Assembly (NCBI GenBank): GCA_946186175.1
Contig: CAMHMG010000205.1
Span: 1-5,382, forward strand
DNA: 5,382 nucleotides
Reading direction: 5' to 3'
Origin: an uncultured Clostridia bacterium
GTDB lineage: Bacteria; Bacillota; Clostridia; Lachnospirales; Lachnospiraceae
Numbering within the stretch: the first letter of the stretch is position 1; each line of letters starts with the position of its first letter. The notes below the pieces were generated by a model. The model searched no databases and had not been told where the DNA came from. It saw nothing but the letters and a program-made list of their open reading frames with translations. Below, in pieces: positions 1 through 5,278 of this stretch. A program made the position numbers and the translations under genes.

Positions 1-1020
1 GCGAGTCTTAAAGATGTTAAGGAGACTCGTGTCGGTGATACAGTAACTGATGCTAATAATCCTTGCGTAGAGGCGTTACCGGGTTATAAGAAAGCCAACC
101 CGATGGTGTATTGCGGAATGTATCCGGCTGATGGAGCTAAGTATCCGGATCTGCGTGATGCTTTGGAAAAACTTCAATTAAATGATGCCGCGCTTTCATA
201 TGAACCTGAAACTTCCATTGCTTTAGGTTTCGGTTTTCGTTGCGGTTTCTTAGGACTTCTTCATCTTGAGATAATTCAGGAGAGATTGGAGCGAGAATAT
301 AATCTTGACCTTGTGACTACCGCACCGGGAGTTGTCTACCGTATCCATAAGACAGACGGTGAGATGATAGAGCTTACCAATCCTTCCAATATGCCTGATC
401 CTTCGCAGATTGATTATATGGAGGAACCATTTGTGGCTGCAGAGATAATGGTGACTAAGGACTATGTCGGACCTATTATGCAGCTTTGTCAGGAAAGACG
501 AGGCGTTTACAAGAGTATGGAATACATGGAAGAGACCAGAGCGTTGCTTAAGTATGATCTTCCGTTAAATGAGATAATTTACGATTTCTTTGATGCATTA
601 AAATCTCGATCAAGAGGTTATGCTTCATTTGATTATGAATTAAACGGTTATGTTCGTTCTAATCTTGTCAAACTCGATATTCTCATCAATAAAGAAGAGG
701 TGGATGCTCTCTCATTTATCGTACATGCTGATACTGCATACGAGCGTGGACGTAAGATGTGTGAGAAGTTAAAGACTGAGATTCCAAGACACTTGTTTGA
801 GATTCCTATTCAGGCAGCGATCGGAAGCAAGATCATTGCCAGAGAGACTGTTAAGGCTTATAAGAAGGACGTGCTTGCCAAATGTTACGGCGGGGATATC
901 ACGCGTAAGAAGAAGCTTCTCGAGAAACAGAAAGAAGGAAAGAAGCGTATGCGCCAGATAGGCAATGTTGAGGTTCCGCAGAAAGCATTTATGAGTGTGT
1001 TGAAGTTGGATGATGAATGA
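1..1020 (+). CDS. lepA: Elongation factor 4 (LepA), 3' part
   Basis: This is the C-terminal 339 residues of LepA/EF4, a membrane- and ribosome-associated translational GTPase that remodels tRNA-loaded ribosomes and influences initiation and assembly. The frame is open from base 1 and continues upstream of the window, so roughly the first 260 residues, including the whole G domain, are missing; full-length LepA is about 600 residues. Visible parts are the end of domain II (KETRVGDTVTD, residues 8-18), the domain III core with PETSIALGFGFRCGFLGLLH at about 71-90, the EF-G-like domain V in the middle, and the LepA-specific C-terminal domain with the hallmarks GSKIIARETVKAYKKDV (274-290), CYGGDITRKKKLLEKQKEGK and VPQKAFMSVLKLDDE at the end. 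There is no sign of damage. The TGA stop overlaps the ATG of the next small reading frame (ATGA). Position upstream of hemW and hrcA is the usual Firmicutes order. Identification is near certain. Confidence 0.97.
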   Translation, partial: ASLKDVKETRVGDTVTDANNPCVEALPGYKKANPMVYCGMYPADGAKYPDLRDALEKLQLNDAALSYEPETSIALGFGFRCGFLGLLHLEIIQERLEREYNLDLVTTAPGVVYRIHKTDGEMIELTNPSNMPDPSQIDYMEEPFVAAEIMVTKDYVGPIMQLCQERRGVYKSMEYMEETRALLKYDLPLNEIIYDFFDALKSRSRGYASFDYELNGYVRSNLVKLDILINKEEVDALSFIVHADTAYERGRKMCEKLKTEIPRHLFEIPIQAAIGSKIIARETVKAYKKDVLAKCYGGDITRKKKLLEKQKEGKKRMRQIGNVEVPQKAFMSVLKLDDE

Positions 1021-1097
1021 TCTTAGAACTCAATCATGCAACTGCAGCAGAGAGGATTCATTTTATTGCAGAAAGATTTATGGAGGCATATGCATAG
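1017..1097 (+). pseudogene. Remnant of a DUF1902/HicB-like antitoxin (C-terminal tail)
   Basis: A 26-codon frame begins at an ATG overlapping the lepA stop and ends at a TAG overlapping the GTG of the next frame. Its peptide, with LELNHATAAERIHFIAERFM, resembles the extreme C-terminus of small DUF1902/HicB-like antitoxins as I remember them (an LELNG-type stretch followed by a FIAERxxE-type strand). The roughly 40-50 residues that should precede it are absent: in the same frame two TGA codons stand directly before the ATG. I therefore read it as a 5'-truncated antitoxin fused to the end of lepA, not as an active gene. The identification rests on recall of a short motif. Its partner position next to a HicA-like fragment is the main support. 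It may still be translated by coupling to lepA. Confidence 0.5.
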
Positions 1098-1186
1098 TGG
1101 CTGAATTTGAAAAGAAAGTAAGAGATATACTAAAGCTTCATGGTTGTTCTTTTTTACGTAGAGGAAAAGGAAACCTTGTGATATGA
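1097..1186 (+). pseudogene. Remnant of a HicA-like mRNA interferase toxin (N-terminal part)
   Basis: A 29-codon frame starts at GTG, overlaps the preceding TAG by one base (TAGTG) and has a good ribosome site (GGAGG at 1082-1086, 10 bases before the start). The peptide starts VAEFEKKVRDILKLHGCSFL and goes on RRGKG. This matches the N-terminus of a HicA/YcfA-like toxin subfamily that I recall as AEFxKxVRxILKxxGCxFxRxGKGDH followed by a IWYSP-type strand. Similarity stops right after GKG; the next residues are NLVI and a TGA inside the hemW start (ATGA). The conserved histidine of the GSH/GDH motif, needed for RNase activity in HicA, and the rest of the domain are missing, so the product should be inactive as a toxin. 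An alternative is a random short frame, but the good ribosome site, overlap with the antitoxin-like fragment and motif match argue against chance. Confidence 0.55.
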
Positions 1187-2619
1187 ACGATGAAAAAAAA
1201 GAATTAAGTATATATATACACATACCCTTTTGTAAGCGGAAATGCAAATACTGCGATTTCCTCTCTTTTTCGGGTTGTGGAATTGGAGAACAAAAGGAAT
1301 ATATAGATGCTCTGTGCAACGAGATTGGAGCATATGACCTTATAGCAGATGACTATAAGGTTGGCACGATATTTTTCGGTGGCGGGACACCATCATTTAT
1401 TCCGGCGGAATACGTTGGCAGGATACTTGAGAAGGTCAGGGAGATTTTTACTGTAGACAAAAATGCAGAGATAACGATCGAGGGTAATCCTGACAGTTTG
1501 ACCAGAGATAAAATTGAAAAGTATAAGAGCTTTGGTATCAATCGTCTGTCGATAGGGCTTCAGAGCACCAATGATGAGATGCTTAAATGTCTCGGACGTG
1601 TACATAATTATGATCAGTTTGTTGCGGCATACAGCAGAGCAAGAGAGGCGGGCTTTGATAATATCAATGTGGATATAATGTCGGGACTTCCCGGTGAAAG
1701 TATTGAATCCTATGTAAGGACACTTGGAAAGGTAGTCGACATGCAGCCGGAACATATATCTGCGTACAGTCTGATCGTAGAAGATGGGACACCGCTTGCG
1801 GAGAATGATGAATTGTTGGATAAACTTCCGTCAGAGGAGCTGGACAGAAAACAGTATGTGCGGACTAAGCTTCTGCTTGGCCAGAGCGGTTATGAGAGGT
1901 ATGAGATATCTAACTATGCAAAGATTGGTTATGAATGCAGTCATAATCTAAGATATTGGACAGGCGGTGAATATCTCGGTGTGGGGCTTGGTGCAGCTTC
2001 GTATCTGAGATTAAATGATACAACTGAATTTCCAATGTCTGCATATGATGAGCAATATGATGTTGAGACTGAAATGTATGATTTGTATAGCAATTCTCTT
2101 TTGGATTACGAAATGGAAGATGACGTAGATGATTCACAGAAGGATGTGTTGAAAACAGACATTGATGATTCAAAGGAGAATGCGTTGGAAACAGATGCCG
2201 GTGTTTCACATATGAATGCATCGACGGCAGTTGGTAATGATGATGAGTCCGGTATATATGTACGCTTCAAGGGTGTCGATAATATCGATGAGTACATTGG
2301 AAGATTTTCACGATTCGGAACAGGTTATACCGACATTTTATCAGCGAAGGAACTTATAGGTAATTGTTATACTGAGATACAGGTGCTTAAAAGTAAAGAC
2401 CGTATGGAGGAATTCATGTTCTTAGGTCTTAGGTGCATTGCCGGGATAAGTCGATCACAGTTCTTTGAGAAATTTGGTAAAGATATTGAGCAGGTTTATG
2501 GCAATGTGATTGCAAAATACACTAAAAGCGGTCATTTAATATGTGATGGTGACAGGGTCATGCTTAGTGATAAGGGACTTGATGTGAGCAATACTATTAT
2601 GGCGGAATTTCTACTATGA
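1183..2619 (+). CDS. hemW: HemW-like radical SAM heme chaperone with acidic insertion
   Basis: The 478-residue protein belongs to the HemW branch of the HemN family, cytosolic radical-SAM proteins that bind heme and pass it to apoproteins; they are often mislabelled oxygen-independent coproporphyrinogen III oxidase. The [4Fe-4S] motif CxxxCxxC lies at C17, C21 and C24 and is followed by DF, which fits HemW rather than true HemN (a fourth Cys there). Further family marks are GGGTP at 66-70, GLPGES near 170, HISAYSLIVEDGTPL at 191-205, YEISNYA at 240-246, GLGAASY at 268-274, and the C-terminal domain from about 400 (MEEFMFLGLR). Usual length is about 375-390; the excess is an acidic stretch at about 276-357, between GLGAASY and the strand that leads into NIDEYI. 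The reading frame is intact through it. The ATG overlaps the stop of the HicA-like remnant (ATGA), and an AGGAAAAGGAAA stretch serves as ribosome site. It probably reads from the lepA transcript. Confidence 0.93.
   Translation: MNDEKKELSIYIHIPFCKRKCKYCDFLSFSGCGIGEQKEYIDALCNEIGAYDLIADDYKVGTIFFGGGTPSFIPAEYVGRILEKVREIFTVDKNAEITIEGNPDSLTRDKIEKYKSFGINRLSIGLQSTNDEMLKCLGRVHNYDQFVAAYSRAREAGFDNINVDIMSGLPGESIESYVRTLGKVVDMQPEHISAYSLIVEDGTPLAENDELLDKLPSEELDRKQYVRTKLLLGQSGYERYEISNYAKIGYECSHNLRYWTGGEYLGVGLGAASYLRLNDTTEFPMSAYDEQYDVETEMYDLYSNSLLDYEMEDDVDDSQKDVLKTDIDDSKENALETDAGVSHMNASTAVGNDDESGIYVRFKGVDNIDEYIGRFSRFGTGYTDILSAKELIGNCYTEIQVLKSKDRMEEFMFLGLRCIAGISRSQFFEKFGKDIEQVYGNVIAKYTKSGHLICDGDRVMLSDKGLDVSNTIMAEFLL
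2128..2235 (+). repeat. Degenerate 36-bp (12-codon) tandem repeat inside hemW
   Basis: Three consecutive in-frame 36-base units encode DDSQKDVLKTDI, DDSKENALETDA and GVSHMNASTAVG (HemW residues 316-351). Units 1 and 2 share 27 of 36 bases by hand alignment; unit 3 is weaker (about 21 of 36 against unit 2). The unit length is a multiple of three, so copy changes would keep the frame. It forms the centre of the acidic insertion and probably encodes a disordered linker. The first two units are convincing; the third is marginal. Confidence 0.55.
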
Positions 2620-2630
2620 AACTTCAAGAT

Positions 2631-2716
2631 GCCTGAGACCTAAGCGTACCTTGGCGCGCTTAGTTCGAAGGTATGCAGAGCTGGGCGAGCCCCAAAGGGC
2701 AGCAGAGGGAGCTTAA
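2631..2716. other. GC-rich structured intergenic element (candidate repeat or RNA element)
   Basis: Just after the hemW stop is a block of about 61% GC (hand count over 2631-2713), set in AT-rich flanks. It holds a perfect 7-bp inverted repeat CTAAGCG (2640-2646) / CGCTTAG (2657-2663). A competing 9-bp stem with one G-U pair is GCGTACCTT (2644-2652) / AAGGTATGC (2668-2676). Downstream are a small hairpin GCCC-CAAA-GGGC (2689-2700), a GCTG/CAGC pairing around it (2680-2683 / 2700-2703) and AGCT at 2679-2682 and 2710-2713. No T-tract follows, so it is not a standard intrinsic terminator. No start codon with an open frame of useful length was found. Its look recalls dispersed REP-like intergenic repeats of Lachnospiraceae, but only one copy is in this window, so the class is unproven. 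Confidence 0.4.
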
Positions 2717-2752
2717 CATAGTACTGAATAGTTACGAAATAGCATAAAAACA

Positions 2753-2781
2753 TTGCACTTGTAAGGTATATTGGTTATAAT
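2753..2781 (+). promoter_or_regulatory. Sigma-A promoter for the membrane zinc-ribbon gene
   Basis: TTGCAC (-35, 2753-2758) and a perfect TATAAT (-10, 2776-2781) are separated by exactly 17 bases. Transcription should start near 2788, giving a leader of about 60 bases before the ATG at 2848. No operator-like repeat is evident around it. This gives the 145-residue gene its own transcript independent of lepA-hemW. Confidence 0.7.
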
Positions 2782-2847
2782 GTGTTTCGTATGTTGTGAG
2801 GTTAGCATAGTCGTTTATTATGCATTTAAGAAAGATGGTGAAATATA

Positions 2848-3285
2848 ATGCTTAAGAAATATATTAATATGTTTCGCGAAGATATGAGATATGTAATGTC
2901 AAGAAGATGCGGTCTTGATGAACTTAATAATTTTATAATGCTTATTGGATTTATATTTGTAATAATAGCATTGTTTACGCATAAGTGGATATTTGTGTTA
3001 TTTGGAGCAATATTTGTGACACTTTGTTATATGAGAGTGTTCTCGACAAATATTGATAAACGTAAGACTGAGAATGATGTATATATGCGTTACATGGGAA
3101 ATGTGGTAAGGTCTGCAGATTACATTAAGCTTATTGTTAAAATGAAGATCAGAAGTATTAGTGATAAGGAGTATGTGTATTTTGTCTGCAGCAGCTGCAA
3201 ACAGGTTATACGTCTTCCAAAGGGCAAGAATAAGGTCAGTGTCAGATGTCCGAAGTGCGGTGCGACATTTATCAAGAAGACATGA
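2848..3285 (+). CDS. Uncharacterised two-TM membrane protein with C-terminal zinc ribbon
   Basis: The 145-residue product has three parts. A basic, amphipathic N-terminus (1-27) is followed by two closely spaced hydrophobic segments at about 29-43 and 46-62 with a short HKW turn, then a charged linker (64-108) and a C-terminal zinc ribbon with C114-x2-C117 and C134-x2-C137. The cysteine pairs flank a basic loop (RLPKGKNKVSVR), giving the CxxC...CPKCG layout of treble-clef/rubredoxin-like ribbons. The charge pattern suggests a hairpin with both ends in the cytosol. I recall similar small proteins annotated only as hypothetical or zinc-ribbon proteins in Clostridia; no function is known to me. 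GGTGA at 2837-2841, 6 bases before the ATG, matches the 3' part of the extended Shine-Dalgarno sequence. It has its own promoter and terminator, so it is probably monocistronic. Gene reality is well supported by the fit of promoter, frame, motifs and terminator. Confidence 0.85.
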   Translation: MLKKYINMFREDMRYVMSRRCGLDELNNFIMLIGFIFVIIALFTHKWIFVLFGAIFVTLCYMRVFSTNIDKRKTENDVYMRYMGNVVRSADYIKLIVKMKIRSISDKEYVYFVCSSCKQVIRLPKGKNKVSVRCPKCGATFIKKT

Positions 3286-3318
3286 AAGATATCTGGCGAT
3301 ATAATGTTATAATTATTC

Positions 3319-3374
3319 AAAACATGGAGAGAATTCTTAAGAAAATTAATTGAGAATAATCTCTATGTTTTTTT
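3319..3374 (+). terminator. Rho-independent terminator after the membrane zinc-ribbon gene
   Basis: A long hairpin pairs ACATGGAGA (3322-3330) with TCTCTATGT (3360-3368), with one G-U pair. After a 2x2 internal mismatch it continues as ATTCTTA (3333-3339) with TGAGAAT (3351-3357), also with one G-U; the loop is 11 bases. Seven T residues follow (3368-3374), and A residues just before the stem (3319-3321) can pair with the T-tract. It lies 34 bases after the stop codon and just before the hrcA promoter, separating the two transcription units. Confidence 0.85.
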
Positions 3375-3396
3375 AATGTTTTTATTCAGTTTTTCC

Positions 3397-3425
3397 TTGA
3401 CAAAACATTATACGGGTGGTACTCT
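3397..3425 (+). promoter_or_regulatory. Promoter of the hrcA-grpE-dnaK operon
   Basis: A perfect -35 box TTGACA (3397-3402) is followed after 17 bases by TACTCT (3420-3425), a poor -10 match rescued by an extended -10 TGG at 3417-3419. Transcription should start near 3432, which puts the CIRCE element at the very 5' end of the transcript, as is usual for vegetative-sigma CIRCE promoters. The -35 is clear; the exact -10 is less certain. Confidence 0.7.
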
Positions 3426-3436
3426 ATATGAAGATA

Positions 3437-3463
3437 TTAGCACTCATGCTAATTGAGTGCTAA
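3437..3463 (+). promoter_or_regulatory. CIRCE operator (HrcA binding site)
   Basis: The sequence TTAGCACTC-N9-GAGTGCTAA matches the CIRCE consensus at all 18 arm positions, and the arms extend to 11 bp (3435-3465). HrcA dimers bind this inverted repeat and block transcription of the operon. Upon heat or protein-folding stress, loss of GroEL-assisted HrcA activity relieves repression. The same repeat forms a hairpin in the 5' leader that can affect mRNA stability. It lies 33 bases before the hrcA start. Confidence 0.97.
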
Positions 3464-3496
3464 TAAATGAAGTGTAGAAGGAAAGGGGTCTGATAG

Positions 3497-4528
3497 ATGG
3501 ACATAGATGATCGAAAATTGAAGATTCTTAAGGCGATTATCTCAAACTATCTTGAAACCGGTGAACCTGTTGGCTCGAGAACGATTTCTAAGTTTACTGA
3601 CCTTAATCTTTCTTCTGCGACAATCCGTAATGAGATGCAGGATTTGGAAGAGATGGGACTTCTCAAACAGCCTTATACATCCGCAGGTCGAATCCCGACA
3701 GATCAGGGGTATCGATTGTATGTGGATCAGATGATGGTAGAGAAGGATAATGAGATGGAGGAGATGAAGACCCAGCTTCTTGAGCGAGTTGATAAGATGG
3801 AGTCAATGCTCAAGCAGGTTGCGAAGGTGCTTGCATATAATACTAATTATGCAGCATTAGTTTCAGCACCTCAATATCAGAATTCAAAGCTTAAGTTCAT
3901 TCAGCTTTCACAGGTTGATGATAACCAGATTTTAGCGGTTATTGTAGTTGATAACAATGTGATTCGTAACAAACTGATTCCTGTTGAGAGGTATATGGAG
4001 AATGACGAGATACTTAAGCTTAATGTATTGCTTAATACATTTCTTCAGGGAGCATCATTGCAGGATATCAATTTGGAGATGATTCATACTATCAAGAATC
4101 AGGCCGGTGAATTTGCTGATGTGATGGAAGCGATATTTCAAGGTATCACGGAAGCAATTCATGAAGCTGATGAAGTTGAGATATACACTAATGGTACAAC
4201 TAATATGCTCAAGTATCCGGAACTTGGAGATGTTGAGCAGGCCACAAAGCTTCTTGAGGCTTTGGAGGAAGGACAGGGGCTTGACGAACTGATAGATGAA
4301 TCCATTCATAACGAGAGCAGCAACGGTATACAGGTATATATCGGAGAAGAATCGCCGGTACAATCCATGAAGGATTGCAGTATAGTTACCGCAACATATG
4401 AGTTAGCTGAAGGAGCTAAGGGAACTATTGGTATTATAGGTCCGAAACGAATGGATTACCAGAAAGTAGTCAGTACATTGAAGAATCTAACGGGAGAATT
4501 AGACGAGATATTTAAGAAGAAAGAATAG
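3497..4528 (+). CDS. hrcA: Heat-inducible transcription repressor HrcA
   Basis: The 343-residue protein has the usual length for HrcA, the DNA-binding repressor of class I heat-shock genes (hrcA-grpE-dnaK and usually groESL). The N-terminal winged-helix domain covers about 1-75, with RKLKILKAIISNYLETGEPV (6-25), SATIRNEMQDLEEMGLL (40-56) and the diagnostic TSAGRIPTDQGYRLYVD (61-77). A short helical linker follows (about 80-110), then the GAF-like dimerisation domain with its inserted segment, ending in the conserved KGTIGIIGPKRMDYQKVVSTL region near 309-328. No truncation is visible. The ATG is preceded by an AAAGGGG ribosome site 8 bases upstream. The gene is first in its operon, directly behind a perfect CIRCE, so it is autoregulated. 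grpE begins 10 bases after its stop. Confidence 0.97.
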   Translation: MDIDDRKLKILKAIISNYLETGEPVGSRTISKFTDLNLSSATIRNEMQDLEEMGLLKQPYTSAGRIPTDQGYRLYVDQMMVEKDNEMEEMKTQLLERVDKMESMLKQVAKVLAYNTNYAALVSAPQYQNSKLKFIQLSQVDDNQILAVIVVDNNVIRNKLIPVERYMENDEILKLNVLLNTFLQGASLQDINLEMIHTIKNQAGEFADVMEAIFQGITEAIHEADEVEIYTNGTTNMLKYPELGDVEQATKLLEALEEGQGLDELIDESIHNESSNGIQVYIGEESPVQSMKDCSIVTATYELAEGAKGTIGIIGPKRMDYQKVVSTLKNLTGELDEIFKKKE

Positions 4529-4534
4529 AGGTGG
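4527..4534 (+). promoter_or_regulatory. Ribosome binding site that fixes the GTG start of grpE
   Basis: AGAGGTGG overlaps the hrcA TAG stop and lies 4 bases before GTG at 4539. This supports the GTG start over an internal ATG, and suggests translational coupling with hrcA. The other GTG, at 4531, lies inside the site and in another frame. Confidence 0.75.
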
Positions 4535-4538
4535 AAAA

Positions 4539-5162
4539 GTGGCAGAGAAGAACAAGCCGACCGGAAAGTCGAAAGAGGAATCGGTTGAAGATGTTGTAGT
4601 AGAAACAACTGAAGAGACAGAAGTAGAGACAAAAGAGACCTCAGAAGAGACGGCCAAGAAGCCGGTCAAAGGAAAGAAGAGCAATCGACGTGGTGCTAAT
4701 ACCAAGGCATTGGAGATGGAAATCGAGAAGCAGAAAGAGCTTTTAGAAGAATCCGAGGATCGTTACAAGAGATTACTTGCAGAATTTGAAAATGCAAGAA
4801 ATCGTAATGAGAAAGAATCAAAGCATATGTATGACATCGGTGCAAAAGAGGTACTTGAAAAGCTTCTACCGGTTGTCGATAATTTTGAGAGAGCTTTACA
4901 GGCAATACCTGATGGAGACAAAGAGAGAGCATTTGAACAGGGTGTCGATAAGATTTACAAACAGTTGATGAGTATACTGGAAGATATCGGAGTTGCACCT
5001 ATGAATGCAGAGGGGCAGGCATTTGATCCTGATTATCACAACGCGGTATTACATATAGAAGATGAAGAACTAGGTGAGAATGTGGTTGCTGAAGAACTTC
5101 AGAAGGGCTATATGTATAAGGAAGAGGTGTTAAGACATAGTATGGTTAAGGTTGCCAACTGA
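4539..5162 (+). CDS. grpE: Nucleotide exchange factor GrpE
   Basis: The 207-residue cytosolic cochaperone forms a dimer and speeds ADP release from DnaK, acting as the thermosensor of the DnaK-DnaJ-GrpE cycle. Residues 1-55 are a low-complexity, disordered tail: first acidic and rich in Glu, Thr and Val, then basic at 40-52 (KKPVKGKKSNRR). The long dimerising coiled coil covers about 56-100, followed by the conserved helix region KEVLEKLLPVVDNFERAL (103-120). The C-terminal beta-domain that contacts the DnaK ATPase domain includes GVAPMNAEGQAFDPDYHNAV (151-170) and the family signature ending VLRHSMVKVAN. The length is ordinary for Clostridia. The start is GTG, backed by a strong ribosome site. 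It is in the hrcA operon, so CIRCE-controlled, and is followed by a 116-base gap to dnaK containing a repeat-like element. Confidence 0.97.
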   Translation: MAEKNKPTGKSKEESVEDVVVETTEETEVETKETSEETAKKPVKGKKSNRRGANTKALEMEIEKQKELLEESEDRYKRLLAEFENARNRNEKESKHMYDIGAKEVLEKLLPVVDNFERALQAIPDGDKERAFEQGVDKIYKQLMSILEDIGVAPMNAEGQAFDPDYHNAVLHIEDEELGENVVAEELQKGYMYKEEVLRHSMVKVAN

Positions 5163-5167
5163 TTATG

Positions 5168-5226
5168 ACACCTCATCCGTCAGCAAATCATAGATTTGTT
5201 GCCACCTTCACCTCAAGGGGAAGGAG
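5168..5226. repeat. REP-like two-hairpin intergenic element between grpE and dnaK
   Basis: The segment CCTCATCCG (5171-5179) is followed by hairpin 1, CAGCAAAT (5181-5188) / ATTTGTTG (5194-5201) with one G-T pair. Next is GCCA and hairpin 2, CCTTCACC (5205-5212) / GGGGAAGG (5217-5224), loop TCAA, with one A/G mismatch. The order CCTCATCCG - variable stem-loop - GCCACCTTC - CCTCAAGGGGAAGG is the layout of a dispersed element I recall from intergenic regions of gut Clostridia, where the second stem is usually perfect. This copy would be slightly decayed. No T-tract follows, so it should not terminate transcription into dnaK. The match is from memory. Confidence 0.55.
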
Positions 5227-5263
5227 AATAATAAAGTTAATTAATCACATTTTATAATAATTT

Positions 5264-5270
5264 AGGAGGA
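5264..5270 (+). promoter_or_regulatory. Strong ribosome binding site of dnaK
   Basis: AGGAGGA, a near-full complement to the 16S rRNA tail, lies 8 bases before the dnaK ATG in an AT-rich, unstructured leader, fitting a very highly expressed chaperone. Confidence 0.85.
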
Positions 5271-5278
5271 TTTTTATC

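Noticed and set aside
1010..1186. A 58-codon frame that extends the toxin fragment upstream to ATG-ATG at 1010
   Set aside because: The added N-terminus overlaps lepA, shows no family similarity and lacks a good ribosome site, whereas GTG at 1097 has GGAGG and matches the family start.
1023..1319. 98-residue minus-strand open frame across the lepA-hemW junction
   Set aside because: It runs antisense to the hemW start and the mini-frames, has no recognisable motif and a low-complexity F/S/L-rich content typical of shadow frames.
1910..2297. Minus-strand frames of 103 and 63 residues opposite the HemW insertion
   Set aside because: They arise because the acidic repeat codons lack stops on the other strand; no start signals or domains are visible.
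2640..2716. Possible tRNA, because of a GTTCGAAG string in the GC-rich block
   Set aside because: There is no acceptor stem, no T-stem around the string and no anticodon arm; the pairing follows other hairpins.
2620..2720. Intrinsic terminator for lepA-hemW
   Set aside because: The hairpins are present but no run of T residues follows any of them.
4499..4998. Minus-strand frames opposite grpE (68 and 100 residues)
   Set aside because: They are antisense shadows of the acidic and coiled-coil codons of grpE, which is an intact known gene.
5230..5258. Separate dnaK promoter using TATAAT at 5253-5258
   Set aside because: The -10 match is perfect, but 17 bases upstream only AATAAA is found and the area is generally AT-rich; expression from the hrcA promoter is sufficient.
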